Positions 41,813 through 50,103 of a DNA stretch of 64,000 nucleotides are shown piece after piece. The DNA lies in assembly GCF_041320705.1 (NCBI RefSeq), contig NZ_JBGGTQ010000003.1, positions 434,001 through 498,000 of the forward strand, read 5' to 3'. How positions within the stretch are numbered: the stretch's first letter is position 1; each line of letters opens with the position of its first letter. The notes beneath the pieces were generated by a model. It saw only the letters and a list, made by a program, of their open reading frames with translations. It ran no database searches and had not been told where the DNA came from. Source of the DNA: Kineococcus mangrovi. GTDB taxonomy: Bacteria; Actinomycetota; Actinomycetes; Actinomycetales; Kineococcaceae. The position numbers and the translations under genes were made by a program.

Positions 41813-41886
41813 CGCGGGGTGGAGCAGTTCGGTAGCTCGCTGGGCTCATAACCCAGAGGTCGCAGGTTCAAATCCTGTCCCCGCTA
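41813..41886 (+). tRNA. Initiator tRNA-fMet (CAT), copy 1
   Basis: A 74-nt cloverleaf without encoded CCA. The anticodon loop is CTCATAA, flanked by the three consecutive G-C pairs (GGG/CCC) that mark initiator tRNAs. The first acceptor base is an unpaired C, opposite T. The T-arm GCAGGTTCAAATCCTGT is intact. The D-loop reads GCAGTTCGGTAG, where the second copy has GCAGCTCGGTAG. Confidence 0.95.
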
Positions 41887-41897
41887 CGCAGAAGGTG

Positions 41898-41925
41898 AAG
41901 GCCCGGACCGCACGGTCCGGGCCTT
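41898..41925 (+). terminator. Terminator of tRNA-fMet copy 1
   Basis: A 13-bp stem AAGGCCCGGACCG / CGGTCCGGGCCTT with a CA loop, followed by CGTCGTT. Confidence 0.85.
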
Positions 41926-41936
41926 CGTCGTTCCCG

Positions 41937-42381
41937 TGCCCGAGCTGCTGTGCCCGTGGGCCGTGCGGGTCGTCGGATCTGCGGGTGGGGAGGACGTGCT
42001 GACGTCCTGTCCGGTGGCGGAGGCGTCGACGTGCGCACCGCGGGGAGGAGCCTGCGCTGCACGGATCGCGATGAGCGTGCGCTCGCGCGGGGGCGTGGCG
42101 ACCCGACCCGGTGCCTCCACGCCTGGTTCCCGCTCCGGGGGTTGAGGACACGCGGTGGCGGGTAGGGGGGGGGCGCGGGCACCTGACGCGGTGCGCCCGC
42201 GTCCGGTGGTGGGCGACGGTTCGCTCCACCGGCCGGCGAACTCGGCCGGGGGTGGGCCACGACGCCGGACCTCGCGCCGGGCCGCCCCTCCGGCACCCCG
42301 CTCCCGACTCGGACGCCCACCAGGAGATGCGCCATCGATGACGAGCACGAGACCCGGTACGAGACCCGGTACGGGCGTGAG
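41937..42381. other. Gene-free 445-bp stretch between the tRNA copies
   Basis: No ORF with family features on either strand. It contains a 12-nt tandem duplication (GAGACCCGGTAC at 42349-42360 and 42361-42372). A short frame through the duplication continues into the small ORF at 42382. Composition remains GC-rich. Confidence 0.6.
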
Positions 42382-42573
42382 TTGACCGACGGGGTGCGCC
42401 GTGAGGTGCTGCGGCAGACCCACCACCTGCGCCAGAGCAGCCGAGCCCTGGCTCGCACCGCGCGCGTCGTTCGCAGCACCAGCGACTCCTTGAACTCCCG
42501 GTCGCGCGCGCTGCGAGCCCGCCTGCGCCGTGACCGCGCCGCCCGCGCCACGACACTCGATGACTTCCTGTGA
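42382..42573 (+). CDS. Possible small basic helical protein
   Basis: A 63-codon ORF from a TTG, very rich in Arg, Ser and Ala (SSRALARTARVVRSTSDSLN), ending TTLDDFL. The frame continues upstream through the 12-nt tandem duplication (ETRY repeated) without an ATG or GTG, so the true start is unclear or lost. I recognise no family. It could be a remnant of a longer gene. Confidence 0.25.
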   Translation: MTDGVRREVLRQTHHLRQSSRALARTARVVRSTSDSLNSRSRALRARLRRDRAARATTLDDFL

Positions 42574-42773
42574 CGACTCAGCCTGTGCGAGCATCAATTG
42601 CAGGACAGGCTCCGGAAACGTGGGTCTGAGGCGTCCAACCGGTCGGCGCTGGTCCCGTCCACCACGGTCACCTGCCCCCCCACCCCCACCTCTCGCCCCA
42701 CCACTCGGCCTGCGCCCCACCTGCTGGGGCGCAGCGGTCCGGGCGTGCCCCGCGGTCGGTCACCGGCCCTGTC

Positions 42774-43508
42774 GTGATCGGATCGAGCTGCCCGCCTGTG
42801 GACCACCTCCTGCTGCACCCCCACCCCTCGGTCACCGCCGCAGCCCGGCACTTCGTCAGCGACTGGTCACGCCGGCACCGGCTGAGCGAGGACACCGTCG
42901 AGCGCCTGGAGCTGCTCACCAGCGAAGTCGTCGCCAACGCCGTGATCCACGGCCTGGACCCGTCCACCGCACCAGCGGTCCAGCCACCCGCCGGCCAGTG
43001 CGCCGGGGCCGGACACGCCCCGGCCACCACCTCGACGACGGCGGCAGGGACGACGAGGGTCACGACGGCTGGAGCACGGTCGACTCCCCGGGGTGACCTG
43101 GGCGGCTACGTCCTGGTCTCCATCACCGACGGACCCGACCTGCCTCCCGACGTGCGTCCCGACCTGCGTCCAGGTCAGCCGGCCGACGAGCGCGCGGGCC
43201 GGCGCACCGACGAGCGCACCGACCACCGCACCGACCAGGCAGGGGGCACCGGGAGCGGTCAGGCTCCCTGTCCTGGCGGGGTGCTGGTCTGCGTCTCCGA
43301 CCCCGGCACCGGCCGACCCCGGTTGCGAACCCTCACCGAGGACGACACCGGCGGCCGGGGTCTGGCCCTGGTCGACCTGCTGGCCACCGCCTGGGGCGTG
43401 TCCGCCGCCGTCGCCCCTGGCCGGTGCTACCCCGCACCACCCCTGGCCGCTGCCGGTCTGGGCGGGGCGACCGGCGGCAAGACCACGTGGTTCCTCCTCA
43501 CGCCCTGA
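42774..43508 (+). CDS. Anti-sigma-type ATP-binding protein (HATPase_c_2)
   Basis: A 244-residue GHKL-fold protein of the actinobacterial serine kinase/anti-sigma type. The N-box is ELLTSEVVANAVIHGL (about residues 49-62), the G1-like box VCVSDPGTGRPRLR and the G2-like box GGRGLALVDLLATAWGV come late. Between them is an unusual insert of about 100 residues, rich in Thr, Arg and Asp with an imperfect RTDERTDHRTDQ repeat. The start is uncertain: GTG at 42774, or a GTG eight codons later. Normal partners (anti-anti-sigma, sigma factor) are absent. It lies alone between the two tRNA copies and so may be an acquired gene. Confidence 0.72.
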   Translation: MIGSSCPPVDHLLLHPHPSVTAAARHFVSDWSRRHRLSEDTVERLELLTSEVVANAVIHGLDPSTAPAVQPPAGQCAGAGHAPATTSTTAAGTTRVTTAGARSTPRGDLGGYVLVSITDGPDLPPDVRPDLRPGQPADERAGRRTDERTDHRTDQAGGTGSGQAPCPGGVLVCVSDPGTGRPRLRTLTEDDTGGRGLALVDLLATAWGVSAAVAPGRCYPAPPLAAAGLGGATGGKTTWFLLTP

Positions 43509-43683
43509 CGCGGTGTCGGAGTCCAGGACCGCGGCCGGTGGAACCACCCGCACCGGCGCCCGGGCCGCACCTCAGCCGGGGCCCGACGACGTCGTGCGGC
43601 TGCTCGCCGTCGTCGGAGGCGACACGGGGTCCGCGTGGGCTGCCCACCCGCAGATCCGCAGACCTGCTTGTGCGGCAACCGAT

Positions 43684-43712
43684 TTGCCTCGACCGGAACC
43701 AGCGCGTAGTGT
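43684..43712 (+). promoter_or_regulatory. Promoter of the second initiator tRNA gene
   Basis: -35 TTGCCT (43684-43689), 17-bp spacer, -10 TAGTGT (43707-43712), 12 nt before the tRNA. Similar in layout but not in sequence to the first copy's promoter. Confidence 0.7.
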
Positions 43713-43724
43713 TCATCTCACCGA

Positions 43725-43798
43725 CGCGGGGTGGAGCAGCTCGGTAGCTCGCTGGGCTCATAACCCAGAGGTCGCAGGTTCAAATCCTGTCCCCGCTA
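43725..43798 (+). tRNA. Initiator tRNA-fMet (CAT), copy 2
   Basis: Same 74-nt initiator tRNA as copy 1, with GCAGCTCGGTAG in the D-loop. It has its own promoter and terminator. The GGG/CCC anticodon stem and CAT anticodon are present. Confidence 0.95.
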
Positions 43799-43809
43799 CG
43801 CAGAAGGTG

Positions 43810-43837
43810 AAGGCCCGGACCGCACGGTCCGGGCCTT
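43810..43837 (+). terminator. Terminator of tRNA-fMet copy 2
   Basis: Same 13-bp AAGGCCCGGACCG hairpin as copy 1. It ends about 70 bp before hen1. Confidence 0.85.
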
Positions 43838-43907
43838 CGTCGTTCCCGGACGACGTCGCCGGCCAAACCCCCTGCGCCACCCCTGGTGATCGTGGTCAGC
43901 TGGAGGC

Positions 43908-45317
43908 GTGATCCTCACCCTGACGGCCCGGCGGCCGGCGCCCGGGGTCCCCGCGGGGGACCTGGGGTTCCTGCTGCACAAGCACCCCGACCGCGTCCAC
44001 GTCGCCGAGCACGGCGCCGTGACCACGCACGTCCTGGCGCCGCTGAGCGGTCCGGAGGAGCACGAGGTCGCCGTCGTGCTCGACGTCGACCCGGTCGCGC
44101 TGGCGCGGGCGGGGACGGGTGCCCTGGCGGGCGACCACGTGAACGACCGGCCCTACGCCGCGTCGAGCCTGCTGTCGGTCGCCCTCGGTCGCGTGTTCGC
44201 CACGGCCCTCGCCGGGCGCTGCACCGCCCGGCCCGAGCTCGTCGACCTGCGCTGGCCGCTGACGGTCCGGCTGCCCGCGGTGCGCTGCGCCGGGGACCGG
44301 GGCAGGACCGGGCAGGAGCTGGTGCGGCAGCTCTTCGCCCCGCTCGGCTGGCGGGTGGAGGCCACCGCGCTGCCCCTCGACGAGACCGTGCCCGCGTGGG
44401 GTGAGGCCCCCCACCTGGACCTGGTGCTCAGCGGGGAGTTCCGCCTCGCCGACGCGCTGGCCCAGCTCTACGTCCTGCTGCCCGTCCTCGACGACGCCAA
44501 GCACTACTGGGTCGGGCGGGCCGAGGTCGACAAGCTCCTGCGCCGCGGGGGGACCTGGCTCGCCGAGCACCCGGACCGCGAGCTCGTGACGCGCCGGTAC
44601 CTGCGGCACTCCCGCCCGCTCGTCGCCGACGCCCTCGACCGGCTGGGGGAGTCCGAGGGCGCCGACCCGGAGACGCCGCAGGAGGCCGACGCACCGGCCC
44701 CGGCGACCCCGCTCGCCGTCCAGCGCCGCGAGGCGGTGCTCGCCGTGCTGCGCGAGGTGGGCGCGGCGCGCGTCGCCGACCTCGGCTGCGGGCAGGGGCA
44801 GCTGCTGGCCGCCCTGCTCACCGACGCGCGGTTCACCGCCCTCACCGGCACGGACGTCTCGGTGCGGGCGTTGCAGCAGGCCGCCCGCCGAGTGCACCTG
44901 GAGGAGCGGCACGACGAGCGGGTGACGCTGTTCCAGAGCTCGCTGACCTACCGCGACGACCGGTTGCGGGGCCACGACGCGGCCGTGCTCACCGAGGTCG
45001 TCGAGCACGTCGACCCGCCGCGCCTGCCCGCCCTCGAACGCGTGGTGTTCGGCGAGGCGGCACCCACCCACGTCCTCGTCACCACCCCGAACGCGGAGTT
45101 CAACGTGCACTACCCCTCGTTGCCGGAGGGCGGTTTCCGCCACCCCGACCACCGGTTCGAGTGGACCCGCGCCGAGTTCGCCGACTGGGCCGGGCGCGTG
45201 GGGCAGCGGTACGGCTACGCGGTCCGGTTCCTCGGCGTCGGCGAGACCGATCCCGCGACCGGGGCCCCGACCCAGCTGGCGGTCTTCTCCCGCACCGGCG
45301 GGGAGGTGGCGGCATGA
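43908..45317 (+). CDS. hen1: Hen1 3'-terminal RNA ribose 2'-O-methyltransferase
   Basis: A 469-residue bacterial Hen1. The N-terminal half is the Hen1-specific domain that activates the Pnkp ligase. It begins MILTLTARRPA and includes DLGFLLHKHPDRVH and DRPYAASSLLSVAL. The C-terminal half is the SAM methyltransferase with VADLGCGQG from residue 289 and the metal site EVVEHVD (E363, E366, H367) plus HPDHRFEWTR. Hen1 methylates the 2'-OH at the break before ligation, so the repaired RNA resists re-cleavage. Its stop overlaps the pnkp ATG (ATGA), giving the canonical RNA-repair operon. Confidence 0.95.
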   Translation: MILTLTARRPAPGVPAGDLGFLLHKHPDRVHVAEHGAVTTHVLAPLSGPEEHEVAVVLDVDPVALARAGTGALAGDHVNDRPYAASSLLSVALGRVFATALAGRCTARPELVDLRWPLTVRLPAVRCAGDRGRTGQELVRQLFAPLGWRVEATALPLDETVPAWGEAPHLDLVLSGEFRLADALAQLYVLLPVLDDAKHYWVGRAEVDKLLRRGGTWLAEHPDRELVTRRYLRHSRPLVADALDRLGESEGADPETPQEADAPAPATPLAVQRREAVLAVLREVGAARVADLGCGQGQLLAALLTDARFTALTGTDVSVRALQQAARRVHLEERHDERVTLFQSSLTYRDDRLRGHDAAVLTEVVEHVDPPRLPALERVVFGEAAPTHVLVTTPNAEFNVHYPSLPEGGFRHPDHRFEWTRAEFADWAGRVGQRYGYAVRFLGVGETDPATGAPTQLAVFSRTGGEVAA

Positions 45318-47884
45318 GCGAGGTCACCGTCCCCGAGCTGAGCCTCGTCGTCCTCGTGGGCACCAGCGGGTCCGGCAAGTCCACGTTCGCGCGCACGCAC
45401 TTCGCCCCGACGGAGGTCCTGTCCAGCGACGTCTGCCGGGGCCTGGTGGCCGACGACGAGAACGACCAGTCCGCGACGGCGGACGCGTTCGACGTGCTCG
45501 GGTACATCGCCGGCAAGCGGCTGGCCGCCGGACGGCTCACGGTCGTCGACGCGACCAACGTGCAGCCGTCCGCGCGACGTTCCCTCGTCGAGCTCGCGCG
45601 GTCCCACGACGTCCTGCCGGTCGCGGTCGTGCTGGACGTGCCCCTCGACGTCTGCGCGGCCCGCAACGCCGAGCGCACCGACCGCACGTTCGGCGCGCAC
45701 GTCCTGCGCCGCCAGCGCGCCGACCTGCAGCGCGGGCTGAAGAGCCTGCAGCGCGAGGGGTTCCGCGTCGTCCACGTGCTGCGCGGGGTCGAGGAGGTGC
45801 AGGCCGCGACCATCGTCCGGACGCGGTTGTTCACCGACCTGCGCACCGAGACCGGGCCGTTCGACGTGATCGGCGACGTCCACGGCTGCCGCGAGGAGCT
45901 CACCGACCTGCTGGGCACCCTCGGTTACGGGTTCGTGCACGACGAGCGGGGCCGGGCCGTCGACGCCGTGCCGCCGCCGGGCCGGAAGGCGGTGTTCGTC
46001 GGCGACCTCGTCGACCGCGGTCCCGACACCCCCGGCGTCCTGCGCCTCGTCATGGGCATGCGGGCCAACGGCCACGCCCTGGTCGTCCCGGGCAACCACG
46101 AGGACAAGCTGCTGCGCGCGCTGCGGGGCCGGCAGGTGCAGGTCAGCCACGGGCTCGCGGAGTCCCTCGACCAGCTCGCCGCCGAACCCGAGGAGTTCCG
46201 CGCGCAGGTCGAGCGGTTCCTCGACGGTCTGGTCTCGCACTACGTCCTCGACGGCGGCCGCCTCGTCGTCGCGCACGCCGGGCTGCTGGAGCGCTACCAG
46301 GGCCGCGCCTCCCGCCGGGTGCGGGCGTTCTGCCTCTACGGCCAGACGACGGGGGAGACCGACGAGTTCGGGCTGCCCGTGCGGTACCCGTGGGCGCAGG
46401 ACTACCGCGGGGCGGCGACCGTCGTCTACGGCCACACGCCCGTCCCGACCCCGGAGTGGGTCAACGGGACGATCTGCGTCGACACCGGCTGCGTGTTCGG
46501 CGGGCACCTGACGGCGCTGCGCCACCCCGAGCGCGAGCTCGTCACCGTCCCCGCGCGCCGCGTCCACCACGAACCCGCCCGCCCCTTCCCGCCCGCGGAG
46601 CCCCGGGGGGGACCCGAGGGGGACCCCGCGCGGGCGGCCGTGCGCGACCCCGACGTCCTCGACGTCACCGACGTGCTGGGCAAGCGCGTCGTCGAGACCG
46701 CCGACCACGGCCGCGTCACCGTCCGGGAGGAGAACGCGGCCGCGGCCCTGGAGGTCGTCTCCCGCTTCGCCGTCGACCCGCGCTGGCTGCTGCACCTGCC
46801 GCCGACGACCGCGCCCGTCCCGACCTCGCGCCGGGAGGGGTTCCTCGAGCACCCCGAGGACGCCTTCGCGGCCTACGCCGGCGACGGGGTGCGCGAGGTG
46901 CTGTGCGAGGAGAAGCACATGGGGTCCCGGGCCCTCGCGCTCGTGTGCCGGGACGAGCAGGTGGCCCGCGAACGCTTCGGCGCCCCCGGCGGGGCCCTGG
47001 GCGCCGTGTGGACGCGCACCGGCCGCAGCTTCTTCGACCCGGCCACCACGGCGGTGCTCGTCGAGGAGGTCCGCGCGGCCCTGGACAGCGCCGGGCTGTT
47101 CGACGAGCTCGGCGACTGGGTCCTGCTGGACGGTGAGCTGCTGCCGTGGGACGCCAAGGCCCGGGAGCTGCTGCGCGGCCGGTTCGCCGCGGTGGGCGCA
47201 GCCGGCAAGGCGGCCCTGCCCGTCGCCGTCGGTGTCCTCGAACGCGCCGCCGGGCGCGGGCTCGACGTCGGGGACCTGCTGTCCCGCACGAGGTCCCGCG
47301 TGGAGAACGTCGAACGGTTCACCGACGCCTACCGGCGCTACTGCTGGCCCACCGACGGCCTCGAGGGGGTCCGGTTCGCCCCGTTCGCGGTGCCCGCCGC
47401 CAGCAGCGCGACCTTCGCCGACCGCCCCCACGACTGGCACCTCGGTCTCGCCGACCGCCTCGTCGCCGCCTCCGGCCGGTTCACCCCGACCCGACGCCTG
47501 CGGGTGGACGTCACCGACCCCGCCTCGTGCGCGCAGGGTGCGGCGTGGTGGGAGGAGCTGACCGCCGCGGGCGGGGAGGGGATGGTCGTCAAACCCCTGG
47601 CGAACCGGGTGCGGACCGCCAAGGGCCTCCTCCAGCCCGCGCTGAAGGTCCGGGGCCGGGAGTACCTGCGCCTGGTCTACGGTCCCGACTACGCGAGCCC
47701 GGAGCACCTGGAGCGGTTGCGGCAGCGGAACCTGGGCCGCAAGCGGTCCCTCGCGCTGCGCGAGCACGCCCTGGGCCTGGAAGGGCTCGACCGCGCGGTG
47801 CGGGGCGAACCGCTGTGGCGGGTGCACGAGTGCGTCGTCGGCGTGCTGGCGCTGGAGTCCGAACCCGTCGACCCGCGGTTGTGA
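45314..47884 (+). CDS. pnkp: Pnkp polynucleotide kinase-phosphatase-ligase
   Basis: An 856-residue three-domain RNA end-healing and sealing enzyme. Kinase: LVGTSGSGKSTFA at residues 14-26. Metallophosphatase: DVIGDVHG (D188, H190), GDLVDRGPDTPG and PGNHEDKL. Ligase-like adenylyltransferase: CEEKHMGSRAL with the predicted nucleotidyl Lys534, then a segment with VLLDGELLPWDAK and the late EGMVVKP motif. It forms a heterotetramer with Hen1 and repairs ribotoxin-cut tRNAs. Direct overlap with hen1 supports co-translation. All expected motifs are intact, so the system should be active. Confidence 0.95.
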   Translation: MSEVTVPELSLVVLVGTSGSGKSTFARTHFAPTEVLSSDVCRGLVADDENDQSATADAFDVLGYIAGKRLAAGRLTVVDATNVQPSARRSLVELARSHDVLPVAVVLDVPLDVCAARNAERTDRTFGAHVLRRQRADLQRGLKSLQREGFRVVHVLRGVEEVQAATIVRTRLFTDLRTETGPFDVIGDVHGCREELTDLLGTLGYGFVHDERGRAVDAVPPPGRKAVFVGDLVDRGPDTPGVLRLVMGMRANGHALVVPGNHEDKLLRALRGRQVQVSHGLAESLDQLAAEPEEFRAQVERFLDGLVSHYVLDGGRLVVAHAGLLERYQGRASRRVRAFCLYGQTTGETDEFGLPVRYPWAQDYRGAATVVYGHTPVPTPEWVNGTICVDTGCVFGGHLTALRHPERELVTVPARRVHHEPARPFPPAEPRGGPEGDPARAAVRDPDVLDVTDVLGKRVVETADHGRVTVREENAAAALEVVSRFAVDPRWLLHLPPTTAPVPTSRREGFLEHPEDAFAAYAGDGVREVLCEEKHMGSRALALVCRDEQVARERFGAPGGALGAVWTRTGRSFFDPATTAVLVEEVRAALDSAGLFDELGDWVLLDGELLPWDAKARELLRGRFAAVGAAGKAALPVAVGVLERAAGRGLDVGDLLSRTRSRVENVERFTDAYRRYCWPTDGLEGVRFAPFAVPAASSATFADRPHDWHLGLADRLVAASGRFTPTRRLRVDVTDPASCAQGAAWWEELTAAGGEGMVVKPLANRVRTAKGLLQPALKVRGREYLRLVYGPDYASPEHLERLRQRNLGRKRSLALREHALGLEGLDRAVRGEPLWRVHECVVGVLALESEPVDPRL

Positions 47885-47893
47885 CCGCGGTCC

Positions 47894-47921
47894 GGGGGTG
47901 CCGGGGCGGTCCGGCGCCCCC
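47894..47921. terminator. Terminator between pnkp and the TrpE-G gene
   Basis: GGGGGTGCCGG pairs with CCGGCGCCCCC (one G-T pair) around a 6-nt loop, between convergent stops. Confidence 0.65.
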
Positions 47922-47953
47922 GGGCCGTCGTGCCCGGCCACGGGTCGGCCCGC

Positions 47954-49921
47954 TCAGCCCCGGTCCGTGAGCAGGGGTTCGACGAGCCCGCGCAGGACCG
48001 CCGCCCCGCCGAGGGTCAGCACCGACTCGGGGTGGAACTGGATGCCGGCGAAACCCCCGCCGCGGACGGCGACGACCTCCTCCGCCGGGCCCGTCGCGAC
48101 CTCGACGCCCTCGGCCGCCAGCCGTGCCGCGGCGGCCTCGTCGACGCGGGCGGTGAACGAGTTGTAGAACCCGACGGTCACGGGGGTCCCGAACAGGTCC
48201 ACCTCCAGCTGCGTGCCCTGGTGCGGGGCGTCCTTGCGGCGCAGCGGCAGACCCAGCGTCCCGGACAGCAGCTGGTGGCCCAGGCAGACGCCGAGCAGCG
48301 GGTTCCCGCCCGAGCGCGCGGCGGCCGACAGGTCCCGGGCCAGTCCCCGCAGCCGGGCGATGCGCGGGTCGGAGGCGTCCTCGGGGTCGCCGGGGCCGGG
48401 ACCGAGCAGGACGAGCCCGTCGTGGGCGGCCAGCGCCCCGTCGAGCGCGCTGTCGTCGTAGCGCAGGACGCGGGCGCGCAACCCGGCCGCGGCGAGCAGG
48501 TGCACGAGCATCGCCGTGAACGTGTCCTCGGCGTCGACCACGAGGGCCTCGCCGAGGACCGGGCCGGTGGGCGCGGCCTGCGGTTCGAGCCAGAACGTCG
48601 CGAGCCGGTCGCGCCGGGAGGCCAGCAGCGTCGCGATCCGCGGGTCCGAGGCCAGCGGGACCCGGCGCACGGGCGCGCCGTCGGTCCCCGTGCGCGGCGG
48701 CAGCGGCGGCAGCGCCCCCAGGGCCCGCAGGACGCCGGCGGCCTTGGCGTGGGTCTCGGCGACCTCGCCCTCGGGGGTGGAACCCCGCACGAGCGTCGCC
48801 CCGACGGAGACGCGGACCCTCGCGTCCGGTCCCTGCGCGCGGACGTCCGCGGTACGGATGAGGATGGGGGAGTCCAGGGTCTGCGCGCCCTCGCCGTCGT
48901 GGCCGAGCAGCGCGAGCGCCCCGGCGTAGTACGCCCGGCCCGAGGGTTCGAAGCGGCGGATGACGCGGCACGCGCTCTGCACCGGGCTGCCCGTCACGGT
49001 GGCCGCGAACATGGTCTGGCGCAGCACCTCCCGGGCGTCCAGCGTCGACTGACCGCGCAGTTCGAACTCGGTGTGGGCGAGGTTGGCCATCTCGCGCAGG
49101 TACGGGCCGTGCACGACGCCGCCCAGGTCGCCGACCGAGCACATCATCTTCAGCTCCTCGTCGACCACCATGAACAGTTCCTCCACCTCCTTGGGGTCGG
49201 TGAGGAACTCCACGAGCCCGTCGGGGTCCGGGCCCGCGGCGGGGTAGCGGTACGTGCCCGAGATCGGGTTCATGACGACCTCGCCGCGGGCCATCCGCAC
49301 GTGCACCTCGGGGGAGGCCCCCACGAGCGTGCGGGAGGACCCGTCGGCCGCGGGGACGTGGACGACGAACGTCCAGTACGCGCCCTGCTCGGCGACGAGC
49401 AGGCGGCGGAACAGGCTGAGCGCGGTGCGGGCGGAGAACCCGTCGACGACCCCGTCGACGTCGCGGCGGATGACGAAGTTCGCGCCGTTCCCCTCGGCGA
49501 TCTCGGCGTCGATGATGCGGCGCACCACGTCGGCGTAGTCCTCGTCGGACAGGTCCGGGGCGACGTCGCGCAGGGCCACCTCGTCGTCGGGCAGCGCGCG
49601 CAGGGCGTCCTCGAGGGCGAGGTCGACGGCGGACTCGACGCGCAGCACCTGCAGCGGGGTGCCGTCGTCGTGGACCTCGAAACCCCGTTCGCGCAGCTGG
49701 CGGAACGGGACGAGGGCGAGGGCGTCGCGGCCGACGTGCTCGACCGCCGGGCGCAGCGGGACGTCGGCGAGGTGCTCGACGACCTCGACCGGGCCGCGCA
49801 GGAGTTCCACCGGCCCCGGCAGGCCGGTGCGCGGGTCCAGGCGGCGCAACAAGGCGAACGGGCCGGCCCCGGGGGCCAGCAGGTCGGCGACCAGCGTGTC
49901 AGCGGTCCGCGCGGGTGTCAT
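47954..49921 (-). CDS. Fused anthranilate synthase TrpE-TrpG (PhzE-like)
   Basis: A 655-residue fusion. The N-terminal chorismate-binding domain shows VVMNPISGTYR, EELFMVVDEELKMMCSVGD and ATVTGSPVQSACRVIRRF. The C-terminal class I glutamine amidotransferase has LLGVCLGHQ (nucleophile C546) and IQFHPES. Fusions of this order make either anthranilate (TrpE(G)) or 2-amino-2-deoxyisochorismate (PhzE). No other phenazine or trp genes are nearby. The Trp-rich leader peptide upstream argues for a tryptophan-pathway role. ATG at 49921 has SD GAGGAG 6 nt before it. That SD can pair in a short TCGAGG/CCTCGA hairpin. Confidence 0.85.
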   Translation of the reverse strand: MTPARTADTLVADLLAPGAGPFALLRRLDPRTGLPGPVELLRGPVEVVEHLADVPLRPAVEHVGRDALALVPFRQLRERGFEVHDDGTPLQVLRVESAVDLALEDALRALPDDEVALRDVAPDLSDEDYADVVRRIIDAEIAEGNGANFVIRRDVDGVVDGFSARTALSLFRRLLVAEQGAYWTFVVHVPAADGSSRTLVGASPEVHVRMARGEVVMNPISGTYRYPAAGPDPDGLVEFLTDPKEVEELFMVVDEELKMMCSVGDLGGVVHGPYLREMANLAHTEFELRGQSTLDAREVLRQTMFAATVTGSPVQSACRVIRRFEPSGRAYYAGALALLGHDGEGAQTLDSPILIRTADVRAQGPDARVRVSVGATLVRGSTPEGEVAETHAKAAGVLRALGALPPLPPRTGTDGAPVRRVPLASDPRIATLLASRRDRLATFWLEPQAAPTGPVLGEALVVDAEDTFTAMLVHLLAAAGLRARVLRYDDSALDGALAAHDGLVLLGPGPGDPEDASDPRIARLRGLARDLSAAARSGGNPLLGVCLGHQLLSGTLGLPLRRKDAPHQGTQLEVDLFGTPVTVGFYNSFTARVDEAAAARLAAEGVEVATGPAEEVVAVRGGGFAGIQFHPESVLTLGGAAVLRGLVEPLLTDRG

Positions 49922-50015
49922 CGGGTTCTCCTCGAGGGGCTGGGGGGAGCCGTCCGTCGAGGGGTCGTCCGGTGCCCGGCCTCTCGACGAGGGCGGCCAC
50001 CGGGACGGGGGAGCG

Positions 50016-50096
50016 TCAGGCGACCGCCGACACCCACCACCACGCACCGCTGCGCAGCGCGCGGGCGGTTCCCCGGTGGGGAGCGGTGATGGTCAC
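50016..50096 (-). CDS. trpL: Trp leader peptide
   Basis: A 26-codon ORF on the minus strand, starting GTG (VTITAPHRGT) and ending SGAWWWVSAVA with TGA at 50016-50018. Three consecutive Trp codons are the classical mark of a tryptophan attenuation leader. A TAGGGT -10 box ends 7 nt upstream, so the peptide would be translated from a leaderless mRNA. Between its stop and the TrpE-G start are stems such as CCGGTGGCC with GGCC...CACCGG and a final hairpin over the Shine-Dalgarno. No T-run terminator is obvious. Confidence 0.85.
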   Translation of the reverse strand: MTITAPHRGTARALRSGAWWWVSAVA

Positions 50097-50103
50097 GGGG
50101 GAC

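Larger units (their letters stand above)
41810..41936 (+). repeat. 127-bp direct repeat, copy 1 (tRNA-fMet plus terminator)
   Basis: Identical to 43722-43848 except for one T/C difference in the tRNA D-loop. It covers the whole tRNA gene, its terminator and a few bases on each side. Outside these limits the copies diverge abruptly. Confidence 0.95.
43722..43848 (+). repeat. 127-bp direct repeat, copy 2 (tRNA-fMet plus terminator)
   Basis: Second copy of 41810-41936, 1912 bp downstream in the same orientation, with one mismatch. Confidence 0.95.

Noticed and set aside
38616-41849. 1077-codon minus-strand ORF opposite UPF0182
   Set aside because: Composition is an artefact of GC-rich third positions. 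UPF0182 signatures on the plus strand are clear.
42155-42385. 76-codon ORFs between the tRNA copies
   Set aside because: Several overlapping frames of similar length and Arg/Pro composition, none with a ribosome site or domain.
41810-43848. Considered a prophage or integrative element at the tRNA repeat
   Set aside because: No integrase, recombinase, replication or structural gene lies between the copies, so only a decayed or non-element origin can be claimed.
47954-50096. Considered a phenazine biosynthesis cluster because of the PhzE-like fusion
   Set aside because: No phzA/B, D, F or G genes nearby, and a Trp-rich leader peptide points to tryptophan control.
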